Below are positions 17,770 to 26,562 of a stretch of 64,000 nucleotides of DNA, one piece after another. The position numbers were made by a program, and so were the translations under genes. Numbering within the stretch: the stretch's first letter is position 1; every line of letters begins with the position of its first letter. The notes under the pieces are model-generated. The model ran no database searches and was not told where the DNA came from. It saw nothing but the letters and a program-made list of their open reading frames with translations. Source of the DNA: Rhodanobacteraceae bacterium (GTDB lineage Bacteria; Pseudomonadota; Gammaproteobacteria; Xanthomonadales; SZUA-5); the NCBI GenBank assembly GCA_024234055.1, contig JACKOW010000003.1, positions 62,001 through 126,000 of the forward strand. The letters run 5' to 3'.

Positions 17770-18605
17770 CCCCGGCCACCGCGATCTACAACGAGGACCA
17801 CCTGGTCCACGATCTGCAGCAATTGGGTTACCACGCCCAACGCATCCCCGAAGCCCCGCCCAAAGAACAGCCCGATGCCATCGCCCAGCGCGGCGCTGAG
17901 ACCCTGCTCGTTGAACTCAAGTGCAAGGGTGACGACGAGGCCTTCGTTACCACCATCGAGCAGATGGCCAATGGCGATCACCATTACGACAGCCGCACGA
18001 TCGGCCTGCACGGCCCGTGGAACCGCATCGTCGACAAAGCAGTCAGGCAACTGCGGCAACACACGCAAGCCGACACCACCATCAAACTCCTCGCCGTGGT
18101 CTGCGAAGGCATGGATCCCAACGACCAGGCAGCGCAGCTACAGCAATCCCTGTACGGCCTGCGAGCGATCACCCACGACAACTCGCCGATCGCGCCACCC
18201 GAGTGCGTGTTGGACATCGCCGCTCACCGGCCCATCGCCACCCTCTGCTACCACTTCGCACCATCGCTGTTCGCATTCCACCGACACGCCCTCGCCGGCG
18301 TGATGCTGCGCGTCCAAGGCCAGTGGCAACTCCTCGCCAATGCGCTCGCCACCGACCACGACAAACTGCGCGCCAGCCACCTCTACGCCATCGCCCGCAA
18401 CCATCAAGCCCTGATCGACCCCGCCGATCCCACCACCCTCGATCACGATCAATACGTCATCGACCCACGCCACAACGGCGAAACAGACCCCTCAGCCCTC
18501 TTGCGACTCGCCAGCAAGTATCAGCTCAGCAACCCGAAAACCTGGACCCTCCCGCGACATCGGATCATCGGGAAGGCCAAACCCCTGACACCATCAAGCG
18601 CCTGA
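17766..18605 (+). CDS. Putative PD-(D/E)XK nuclease-like protein of the element (copy 2)
   Basis: 279 residues, GTG start overlapping the regulator stop (GTGA). The likely core is residues 35-55, with D in QPDAIAQ and E-x-K in LLVELKCK. Later segments (TIKLLAVVCEGMD, VLDIAAHRPIATLCYHFAPSLFAFH) suggest a mixed alpha/beta protein. The C-terminal half contains three His-Asp-rich segments but no motif I can name. Pairing a repressor with a possible nuclease in one unit would fit an element defence or maintenance role. That is inference; the family is not recognised. Confidence 0.6.
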   Translation: MTPATAIYNEDHLVHDLQQLGYHAQRIPEAPPKEQPDAIAQRGAETLLVELKCKGDDEAFVTTIEQMANGDHHYDSRTIGLHGPWNRIVDKAVRQLRQHTQADTTIKLLAVVCEGMDPNDQAAQLQQSLYGLRAITHDNSPIAPPECVLDIAAHRPIATLCYHFAPSLFAFHRHALAGVMLRVQGQWQLLANALATDHDKLRASHLYAIARNHQALIDPADPTTLDHDQYVIDPRHNGETDPSALLRLASKYQLSNPKTWTLPRHRIIGKAKPLTPSSA

Positions 18606-18914
18606 TACCAGCGCACAGCGGTAAGCCGATGGTCTGACGAGCACTCGTCGTCGAGAAGCATGGTATGGACGACGATTGACAACCCACAAAGTGGGTGTCC
18701 CAATCTTCGGGTGCTGAACAAAGCGAACCATATCAATCGAGAAAACGTGATTTAGATTATCACGACAGATGCGGTTCGCTGCGCTCACCGGCATCCTACC
18801 CGGTTACCGCATCTTGCGCGGGTTGGATCCGGGACTACGAGCCGAAAAACAACATCAACAGCACAAGTCGGCAGGGAGTTGACGGAGGCGTCCATACGTG
18901 TCCCGTTGTTGTCG
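18606..18914. other. Gene-free junction between element and Rhs immunity gene
   Basis: About 310 bp holding the right end of the duplicated segment (to 18709) and then a less G+C-rich spacer. No coding frame with protein features and no clear attachment core were found by eye. Confidence 0.5.
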
Positions 18915-19511
18915 TCATTGTTGTTCGCTTTCCAACATCGACAAGAATTTATTCTTGAAGCTCTCAAAGTCGGCTAACAAGGGCATACCCGGCGCCTTCA
19001 AAGACTCTTCGCTGTCTGCAATTCGGCGAGCCGCAGTGTCGCGATGCCCCATCAAAAAATAGATCACAGGCAACTTCCAAATAAACCTCACCCCCCATCG
19101 CCTTGTTTCCAAAAGACTGGCCAAGTAAGGCAAATTAGGGGGCTTAGCCCTATGCTCCGCCAAAAAGCCTTCTAACTTTGAAGAGATAAGACTTGCCTCA
19201 CTGCTGCCACTAGACGTCTTGGGCACGCCCCACAGACGCTCGTCAATCCCGAATAGAGTGGAGAACAGACACTCGCACGTATATAAATCACCAGATCTCC
19301 TTAATTCGCTGTAAAGACCCTCAACCACCTCACTGCGAAATCCAAATCTTGGGTTAATGATTTGCGACCTCCCTTTGCTAACTATGTTTGTTTGAACAAC
19401 AATTGAGCAATCGCCGCTCAACTTCTGTGCGTAGTATTCACCAAATCCGCTCATTGAGCTTTTTTCCAGCCCAAGATCAACCAGCGATTTTGCAATTGCG
19501 TCTTTAATCAT
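18915..19511 (-). CDS. Probable immunity protein of the main Rhs toxin
   Basis: 198 residues when started at ATG 19511 (MIKDAIAKSLVDLGLEKSSM), 4 bp after the Rhs stop. The frame is open further upstream but that part overlaps the Rhs gene, so the short start is preferred. It is cytosolic-looking and lower in G+C than the Rhs body. No family is recognised; it does not resemble the other immunity candidate at 9891-10472. The role is inferred from position immediately behind a toxin tip. Confidence 0.7.
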   Translation of the reverse strand: MIKDAIAKSLVDLGLEKSSMSGFGEYYAQKLSGDCSIVVQTNIVSKGRSQIINPRFGFRSEVVEGLYSELRRSGDLYTCECLFSTLFGIDERLWGVPKTSSGSSEASLISSKLEGFLAEHRAKPPNLPYLASLLETRRWGVRFIWKLPVIYFLMGHRDTAARRIADSEESLKAPGMPLLADFESFKNKFLSMLESEQQ

Positions 19512-19515
19512 AGTT

Positions 19516-22500
19516 CTATAGCCAGCGATCGATAAATACAGGCATGGGTCCAAAAGCGCCAGAAAGCCCGGCAGCCGCCGCATTGGGCCCTCGACCAGAA
19601 CCACCAGCCGCCTGAATTACCGGAAATGCCTTCCTCTGGTTCTTGGTTAATCCTGCGCACGGACCGCACTTTGATTCTACGGCGAACGTTCCGCCAGTTG
19701 AGGGGTCAAGAAATACCGAGTCTAGCCTCGTAGTTACCCCTCCAGCGTCGATTACCACTTCTTGGGCCAACAGAATGCAACCCTTCCCCGTCCATTTCGC
19801 AACCGACTTTGCCACTCCCAACGCACCCTTCTTGCAGGGACAGCTACCTCCAGGCATCAATCCAAAAGGATCGCTGTATGCCGTTGGCGAACCATGGGAA
19901 TAGCTGAAAGTTGCAAGGCCTCCGAAGATCCCCATCGGATCACTCTGCACATACCTCCCACTCCCCGCCTCATAGTCCCGGAAGTAGTTGTAGTGCGTCC
20001 CCGTTTCCCGGTCGTACTGCTGCCCGGGGAACCGCAGGTTGAACGTAAAGCTGGGTAGGCCTCCTGTGGGTTGCTCGTTGGCGTCGGTATCCCCGAACGG
20101 CGCGCTGTCCCAGCGCCAGATCGGCTGGTTGTCAGCATTGACGATTACTCGCGGTGTGTCGAGATGGTCGGGGTGGATGTAGTAGATGTCGACGCCACCG
20201 GCGGCGGTGCCGGACCAGGGGCTGGCGCTACCGCCACCGCCGGGGCCGCCGTCGCTGGATCCGGGGCGGCGTTTCAGGATGGCGACGGGCGTGTCCTCGA
20301 GCCACAGGATTTCGGTGCTGTCGGCCGGGTTGGCGGGGTATTCGCCGATCAGATGACCGTCGTCGTCGTAGACGTATTCGCTGCGATCGGCGCTTTGCGC
20401 GCAGTTGGGCCCTCCGCTGGCCTTGCACACGCGCTCGCCGAAGGCGTTGTGGGCGTAGTGGGTGCTGAGGCCGGCCTTGGTGGTCTGGATCAGGCGGTTG
20501 CGTGCGTTGTAAACACTGGTGAGGCCAGCGCCATCATTGAGGGTGTTGCCGACGGCATCGTATTGGCGGCTTAGCGCATTGACACTGCTCAGGCGGTTGC
20601 TGGTGGAGGCGATGACATAGGGCACCGGCGGGTTGACGCCGCGGGTTTCCTGGGTGCGATTGCCGGTGGGATCGTAATCCCAGCCCAGCGCCAGATTGGC
20701 GATGGCGCCCTGGGTGCCGGCATTGGTGGCGGTCTCCAGTCGATCGAGATTGTCGTAGTCGTAGGCCCACTGATTGGGGCCACCGGCGCTGTCGGTCTGG
20801 CTGCGGATGCGGCTGGCGGGATCAAAGTCCAGCGTGCGGATCGCAGGGCCGGCCGTGTGTTCCTTGACCCGGCCATCCAGATCGAAGCTGCGCTGGTAGC
20901 TGTCGGCCGCGCCGTACTGCCAGGATTTGGCTTCGCCGAAGGCGAAATAGTCGATCTGGCGAAGGATCTCGACGCCATTGACGCGAATACTGAGCATGCG
21001 GCCATCGGCGCGATAGCTGTAGCGCACCACCGCCCCGGAAGGCAGCACATGGCCCTCGGTCTGTCCGTTGGGCAAGTAGCTGGTCTCCAGGGTTTTCGGT
21101 GACCCTGCACCCACCGTCTGCGCCTTGGCGATCACCCGGCCGTGGATGTCGTAACGGAAGGCGGTGCTGCCCGAGCCGTCGCTGAGACTCGTCAAGCGAC
21201 CCTTGCCGAAGTTGCCTCCGGCGGTTTCGTCATAGACGAAGCTCAGCGTTTCCGGCGGCTGACCTTGGAAGGCCGGATAGTTGATCGCGCGCAGGCGTTG
21301 GTTGGCGTCGTAGTCGTAGTCCGAAACCACCATACGGGCATCGGTGCGGGTATCGAGGTTGCCCGCGGCATCGTAGGTGTAGCCGGTATTGCCGGTGTCG
21401 GGGCTGGTCAGGGTCTGGAGCTCGTCGAAGCCGGTGTAGTCATACACCGTGGTCAGATCGCGCGGATCGGTGACTGTGCGCAGATTGTCCTGGGCGTCGT
21501 AACTGAACTCGATCTCGTTGTGATCGGGATCGGTGGTTTTCTTCAGGCGGTCCAGCTCGTCGTAGTCATGCTCGGTGAGGCGCAGCAGCGGATCGAGGAT
21601 GGTCTTCTTGTTGCCATTGCCGTCGTAGGTGTACACGGTTTGCTGGGCCTCGGCGCCGAAGGTGTCCTTCAAACGACCGAGACCGTCGTACACCCGGCTC
21701 ATGGTCTGCACCAGCGCGCCGTTGGGATCAAAGGTGTCTTCCTGGATGCGATTTCCAAGGCCATCGAGGCCGTAGACAATGGAATGCCCCAGGTTGTCCT
21801 CGACCTTCTCGATGCGTTCGGCGCCATCCCAGGTGTATTCGACGTAGCTGGCGTCGGGCAGCGTGATGCGGGTCAGGTTGCCGGCTTCGTCGTAGCCGTA
21901 CACGGTGATCTCGCCGCCTTCATCGACCTCGGTGAGGCGCTGGCGCGCATCGTAGGTGTAGGTGGTGATCAGGCCGTTCGGATCCTGCATGCTGCGCAAC
22001 TGGCCGTCGTTATCGTATTGGGTGTAGAGCCAGACGTGGCCTACCGCATCGGTGCGGGTTTCGAGGTTGCCGGCGGTGTCGTAGGTGTAGGTGATGACAT
22101 CGTTGACGTCAGTGCGCGGGCCGTCCTCGGTGAGCATCTGGCCGTCGGCGTTGTAGGTGTAGGTCCACACCCGCGATTGGCCGTTCGCGGTCACAGTGCG
22201 GGTTTCGACATTGCCTTCGGCATCGTAGGTGAAGTCGATGATACGCACGCCGCCGGCGATGGGCTCGCGGCGTTGGCGCGGCAGATGCCAGTTCGATTCC
22301 CAGGTGGTGGTGGTGGTGCGCGCGACGGGGGTGTTGAGGGCTTCGGTCATGGACGTGACCAGCGCGCGATCATCACGCTGATAGACCATCTCGTTGCCGC
22401 GGAAGTCCTTGCGCGAGACGATCAGGCCGCGGGCATCGTAGGTGATTTCGGCCGTGGTTCCTGCCGAACAAGAGGAACAAGGCTCCGTCACCACTTTCAG

Positions 22501-25500
22501 ATAGGGCCGATCATTGATGCGCTGGTATTCGTAGGTGCGCGTGGTACCCAAAGGATCGAGCACCGTGGTGCGATCGCCCTGATAGCTGAATTCGTAGCGA
22601 TCGGCACCGCCGGCGCGGAAGTAACGCTTCACCCGCCCCTGATGATCGTAGACCCAGGTGGATACGCGTACGCCGCGTTCGTCGGTAATGCCGGTGAGCC
22701 CGTAGAGGTTGCCGATGTCTTCGTAGTGATAGGTGCGTGTGCGCGTATCCGGGTAGCGGACGCCCGTCAGATTGCCCGATTCATCGTGGCTGTACGCGGT
22801 CACGCGTTGCATCGGATCGGTGATCGACTGCAGGTAGCCGCTCACTGGATCGTAGGCGAAAGTCAGCGTGCGACCGTAGCTGTCGGTGACCTGTCGCGGT
22901 CTGAACAGTGTGTCGTAGCTGATGGTGTGGGTGATGCCGTTGCGATTGCTGATCGAGAGCAGGCGACCTTGGGCATCGTAACGCTCGACTTCGTCTTGTG
23001 CTGAGGTGTAGATCCAGCCGGAAGTTGCCCCCGCCGTGACCAGTCGCTGGACCTTGCCGGGCAGATTGCCCTCGGTCACGTAAGCGCCATTGCGCCAATC
23101 GAATTGGTACCAGCCACCTTCGGGACGGGAAATCAGGACCGAATCAGGTCGATCACCGGGCTGGGCATTGACGTTCGGCGCGCTGCGGACAGACTGGAAG
23201 TAGCTCGCGGTCCATTTGGCGCCGACGAAACCTGCCGTGCGCGGTGCCGCCGAGTTGTAGGTGCGCGCGAAACGAATCGGGAATGGTCCGGTGGCCTCGA
23301 AATCCAGCTCGTGCTGCCACTTGGCGCCAGTGCCGACTGCCACCGGATTGCCCACCGCCGGCAGACCCGCACCGCGATCATCATCGCCCGAGCCCGAGCC
23401 CGTGCCCAATCCGAAGCTGCTGGCACTGAGCCCGGGCAAGCACGGCGGAGAATAGGAACAGGCAATCTCGTTGATGGCCTTGACGCCGAGTTCGGCCAGA
23501 TCGGCTTCGGACAGCTTTTCAATGCCATCCATGATCTCCCGGACCCATTTGGTGATCTCGGCCACCGCCTGGGCAATGCTGATGGCGATGTAGACCGCGT
23601 TGATGATGGCCAAGCCAATGGCAACGCCCGGAACCATCGCTGCCAGGATGGCACCCAGACCCATGCGCTCTACCAGCTGAGCGCCCAGGTTGAGCAGAAA
23701 TTTCTGCGCCAGGGCCAGTATCTTGCTGTCGCACAGCACCTTGAGCGCCAGTGCCACAGCCACGCAGCCCCATTCGATACCGCCCGCCAGGCCACCCTCT
23801 ACCCGCTGAACCGAGGCACCGGTATTCGGATCGAAGATGACGTAGCCAGAGCCATGCCAATCGCGAAACTGGATCTCACGCTCCGGGGCGACCACGATGT
23901 TTCCGGCCTGCACCGATCGGCGAATCTCGTTCTCGGCATCCGGCGACAACTGCATCTGCGCCAGCGCGCTGTTGAGGTTGTCGTCGTCAATCTGAAACAG
24001 CCGCTGGCCTTCATCCATGGCCCGCTTGAGGATGGTTGAAGCCGACAGCCCCAGCCCGGACTTCCAGGTACCCGTGAGAATGGCCCAACTGGCACTTTCC
24101 GCGACGGACCCGCCCGAGCCGATGCGAATGGCTGCCTGCAGATAGTCATCGGCATTGGGCAAATTGAGCGCCGCTCGCACTGCCTTGACATCAGTGTAGC
24201 GCCCCTTCACGAACCCGGTGCGCGGAACACCGAAGAAGTAGCTCACCTGATAGGGCTGGGCAAAGGCTCCGACAGATGGCAATCGCAGGGCACGGCCACC
24301 TCCGGCGCGTGCAATCTGCTCATCCAGATGGTCGTGCAGCATCCAGAAGGTCAAGGATCCCAGATACAGGGCATCCTTGATGTCGTACATCGCCGCGCCC
24401 TGGGGGAGCGATAACGTTTCGCGTTCGGTGCGATCGCCTTTGATGCCTGCCAGATCAAATCCGAACACCACCGAACTGCCGGCCGCAAATCGGTAGGGTT
24501 CCGTCGAACTGATATTGCCGTGGGCGTCACGAATGTCAGCTTTCCAGTACTGCAGTGTGCCCATGCGGGAAACGCCTGCGTCAAACAGCTGTTCGCTACC
24601 CAATCGAAGCACGGCGCGGACATTGATCTGACCGATGGGCATGGTCGCGGCGCGCGACTCAGCATATTGCGCCAGGGTCTGGGCATCGGCGGCCGTTGCC
24701 GGGTCGTAATCGATCGCGAGCTTTTTCGTACCTACACGCGCCAAAGGAAGGGTGATTTCCTCCGACGGCGAATCGAGATTGACGGAGGTTTGATCAGCGT
24801 AGAAACGCATGCGCACCGTCTGGCGTGCGGTTGCAGGCAGTTCGGAGTAGCGATTGACGGTGCTGGAACGCAGCGGAAACGGGAGCGAGCCTTCCAGGAT
24901 CATGCTGTCGATGGGGCGCACTGTCCGGCTGTCGTAGAGATCCTGTCCTTCCAGGGAAGGATTGCCAGCGGTGTACTGGTTGGTGAAGTTGGATGCGAGG
25001 GTCTTGCTGGCTTCATCCAGCTGATCGAAATCGAAACCACGAACGCCCCTGGCCGCGTCGATCTGCAGCGGTTGAACGAATTGCTGCACCGCTGCCAGGC
25101 GCGGCTGGAGCGAGTCCTGCCGCCAGGGCAGCGCCGCTTGGTAGTCAAACTGCTTGAACGCCACATCCAACGGCACCCACTGATCGGGCACACGGTTGAT
25201 GGCGCCGCGGGAGGGGATAAAATCGACGTAGGCTTCGATCCAGACATGCTCGAAGCGGATGGCCTGGATGCGGCCACCCTGGATCACGGCGGCGCTGGGG
25301 ATGCCGCCCTTCTGCATCAGATCGAGCGCCATCTCGGGCGTGGGGGCGTCGAGCCAGTTCTGCACCTGGGCGACCGGAATCTCGATGACGCTGCGCACGT
25401 AGCGGGCTGGGGTGCCGGCGCTGCGCAGCAGGGCCAGGGTCAGGCTGGCGATATCGAAGGCGTTGCCGCGACGGTTCAGCAGGGTGAGATCAGCGCCCTG

Positions 25501-26562
25501 GATGGAACCGAAGGTGGGCATGAACTCGATGTGGTCGTAGACCCAGTTGCGGATGGTGATGGGATCGTTGCCCAGCGATTGCGCCAGCGCCTGGATGTCC
25601 GGCGTGAACTGGATATCGATGGTTTCGGCCAGATCGGCGGGTGTCGGCGGATCGGTGAAGGCCTTTTCGCCGGCCTTGTCGGTGGCTGCTACCAGGGTGG
25701 TGCCGGGCGCCGGTGTGGTGTCGGACTTGGCGAATTGCAGGGGTAGTTGGTCGGCTGCAATGGCTTGGTAACCGCGCGCCGTGTTGAGCTTGGAGAACCA
25801 GTCGCTCAAGGACACCAGGGTGCTGCTGGTGCCAGTGAGTGAGCGCTGTGCCGTCTGGTTGCGCAAGGCGCCAGTGAGTTCACGGAATTCTGTGGCGCGT
25901 TGGTTGACCTCGTCGATCAAGGCGAGATGGCGACGCACGACTTCGTCGGGGATGCCTTGCGCGGCCATCTCGGCGGCTTCTTCGCGCCATTGCGCGGCCA
26001 TCTGCGCTTCGAAGTCGCCCAGCTCATCGACGCTGGCGAGTACTCGATCGCCAATGTTCAGCGGTGCCAATTCGCCCGTGCCACGGGCGACGTCGGTGGC
26101 ATTGGGTGCGGCCGAACCCGCCGGCTGTATGCGCCGCAACTCGGAAGCGATGGCCTCCAGGTGCTCGGACATGGCCTTGATGTTGGCGTCGCGCTGCATC
26201 AGCTTGTGGGCTTGAACCAAGGCTTCGCGGTCGCCGGGCAGGTCGACGGCCATGGCCCGGGTGGGTTGCCAGGCGCCGATGATGAGGATGCCGGCGGTGG
26301 CGAGGGACAAGATGAAGCTGTGGAGAAGGTGGAGTTTGTCGGGGTTGGGTATCGGGCTGCGGGTGGGCTTTCCTGGCAGAGCAAGAGCCAAGGCATCGCG
26401 GCTGAAGCCGCTCCCACAGGTGGGCTGGTCGCGACGCGAGGTCGCGCCGGTGGATGGGTCCTCCGGTGCATGCGTCACGTAGCCCGCTGCGCGGGCAACG
26501 TGACCTACGAGAGCGTCGAGGCGCTGCCGAAACGTGGTGGTCGTGTGCTTGGGCAACATCAT
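19516..26562 (-). CDS. Rhs-family polymorphic toxin with N-terminal transglutaminase-like fold and nuclease-like tip
   Basis: 2348 residues. An odd N-terminal extension contains repeat DNA (about residues 18-56), then a membrane/signal segment FILSLATAGILIIGAW (about 84-100). Near residues 340-450 there is a transglutaminase-like fold (WVYDHIEFMPTFGSIQGAD, GNAFDIASLTLALLRSAGTPARYV, HVWIEAYVDF); the position of the catalytic Cys holds no Cys, so it is probably inactive. A DUF6531-like entry (VGNPVAVGTGAKWQHELDFE) near 1080 leads into about 950 residues of YD repeats and the Rhs core (GQQYDRETGTHYNYFRDYEA, YVQSDPMGIFGG). The last ~110 residues form the tip, with D-x(n)-E-x-K as in LDSVFLDPSTGGTFAVESKC, which suggests a PD-(D/E)XK nuclease. 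Its start overlaps the upstream stop (ATGA). Confidence 0.92.
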   Translation of the reverse strand: MMLPKHTTTTFRQRLDALVGHVARAAGYVTHAPEDPSTGATSRRDQPTCGSGFSRDALALALPGKPTRSPIPNPDKLHLLHSFILSLATAGILIIGAWQPTRAMAVDLPGDREALVQAHKLMQRDANIKAMSEHLEAIASELRRIQPAGSAAPNATDVARGTGELAPLNIGDRVLASVDELGDFEAQMAAQWREEAAEMAAQGIPDEVVRRHLALIDEVNQRATEFRELTGALRNQTAQRSLTGTSSTLVSLSDWFSKLNTARGYQAIAADQLPLQFAKSDTTPAPGTTLVAATDKAGEKAFTDPPTPADLAETIDIQFTPDIQALAQSLGNDPITIRNWVYDHIEFMPTFGSIQGADLTLLNRRGNAFDIASLTLALLRSAGTPARYVRSVIEIPVAQVQNWLDAPTPEMALDLMQKGGIPSAAVIQGGRIQAIRFEHVWIEAYVDFIPSRGAINRVPDQWVPLDVAFKQFDYQAALPWRQDSLQPRLAAVQQFVQPLQIDAARGVRGFDFDQLDEASKTLASNFTNQYTAGNPSLEGQDLYDSRTVRPIDSMILEGSLPFPLRSSTVNRYSELPATARQTVRMRFYADQTSVNLDSPSEEITLPLARVGTKKLAIDYDPATAADAQTLAQYAESRAATMPIGQINVRAVLRLGSEQLFDAGVSRMGTLQYWKADIRDAHGNISSTEPYRFAAGSSVVFGFDLAGIKGDRTERETLSLPQGAAMYDIKDALYLGSLTFWMLHDHLDEQIARAGGGRALRLPSVGAFAQPYQVSYFFGVPRTGFVKGRYTDVKAVRAALNLPNADDYLQAAIRIGSGGSVAESASWAILTGTWKSGLGLSASTILKRAMDEGQRLFQIDDDNLNSALAQMQLSPDAENEIRRSVQAGNIVVAPEREIQFRDWHGSGYVIFDPNTGASVQRVEGGLAGGIEWGCVAVALALKVLCDSKILALAQKFLLNLGAQLVERMGLGAILAAMVPGVAIGLAIINAVYIAISIAQAVAEITKWVREIMDGIEKLSEADLAELGVKAINEIACSYSPPCLPGLSASSFGLGTGSGSGDDDRGAGLPAVGNPVAVGTGAKWQHELDFEATGPFPIRFARTYNSAAPRTAGFVGAKWTASYFQSVRSAPNVNAQPGDRPDSVLISRPEGGWYQFDWRNGAYVTEGNLPGKVQRLVTAGATSGWIYTSAQDEVERYDAQGRLLSISNRNGITHTISYDTLFRPRQVTDSYGRTLTFAYDPVSGYLQSITDPMQRVTAYSHDESGNLTGVRYPDTRTRTYHYEDIGNLYGLTGITDERGVRVSTWVYDHQGRVKRYFRAGGADRYEFSYQGDRTTVLDPLGTTRTYEYQRINDRPYLKVVTEPCSSCSAGTTAEITYDARGLIVSRKDFRGNEMVYQRDDRALVTSMTEALNTPVARTTTTTWESNWHLPRQRREPIAGGVRIIDFTYDAEGNVETRTVTANGQSRVWTYTYNADGQMLTEDGPRTDVNDVITYTYDTAGNLETRTDAVGHVWLYTQYDNDGQLRSMQDPNGLITTYTYDARQRLTEVDEGGEITVYGYDEAGNLTRITLPDASYVEYTWDGAERIEKVEDNLGHSIVYGLDGLGNRIQEDTFDPNGALVQTMSRVYDGLGRLKDTFGAEAQQTVYTYDGNGNKKTILDPLLRLTEHDYDELDRLKKTTDPDHNEIEFSYDAQDNLRTVTDPRDLTTVYDYTGFDELQTLTSPDTGNTGYTYDAAGNLDTRTDARMVVSDYDYDANQRLRAINYPAFQGQPPETLSFVYDETAGGNFGKGRLTSLSDGSGSTAFRYDIHGRVIAKAQTVGAGSPKTLETSYLPNGQTEGHVLPSGAVVRYSYRADGRMLSIRVNGVEILRQIDYFAFGEAKSWQYGAADSYQRSFDLDGRVKEHTAGPAIRTLDFDPASRIRSQTDSAGGPNQWAYDYDNLDRLETATNAGTQGAIANLALGWDYDPTGNRTQETRGVNPPVPYVIASTSNRLSSVNALSRQYDAVGNTLNDGAGLTSVYNARNRLIQTTKAGLSTHYAHNAFGERVCKASGGPNCAQSADRSEYVYDDDGHLIGEYPANPADSTEILWLEDTPVAILKRRPGSSDGGPGGGGSASPWSGTAAGGVDIYYIHPDHLDTPRVIVNADNQPIWRWDSAPFGDTDANEQPTGGLPSFTFNLRFPGQQYDRETGTHYNYFRDYEAGSGRYVQSDPMGIFGGLATFSYSHGSPTAYSDPFGLMPGGSCPCKKGALGVAKSVAKWTGKGCILLAQEVVIDAGGVTTRLDSVFLDPSTGGTFAVESKCGPCAGLTKNQRKAFPVIQAAGGSGRGPNAAAAGLSGAFGPMPVFIDRWL
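26394..26508. repeat. REP-like repeat DNA inside the 5' coding region of the Rhs gene
   Basis: Two repeat types are visible. The first (about 26394-26446) has CGGCTGAAGCCGCTCCCACA, well known from Pseudomonas- and Xanthomonas-type REPs, followed by a GCGACGCGAGGTCGCG-type palindrome. The second (about 26474-26508) is a palindrome GTAGCCCGCTGCGCGGGCAACGT. They are read in frame as part of the N-terminal extension of the Rhs protein, before its membrane segment. Confidence 0.75.

Larger units (their letters stand above)
15666..18709. repeat. Copy 2 of the 3-kb direct duplication (intact version)
   Basis: Same content as 6671-9713, but with the regulator and the CHC2-Toprim frame intact. Homology stops at 18709 on the right. 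On the left the element continues into the ATPase and integrase genes, which copy 1 lacks. Copy 2 therefore looks like the parent. Confidence 0.93.

Noticed and set aside
21142..23004. 620-residue plus-strand frame opposite the Rhs YD repeats
   Set aside because: Its Val/Gly-rich sequence is the antisense reading of the YD repeats and has no start context.
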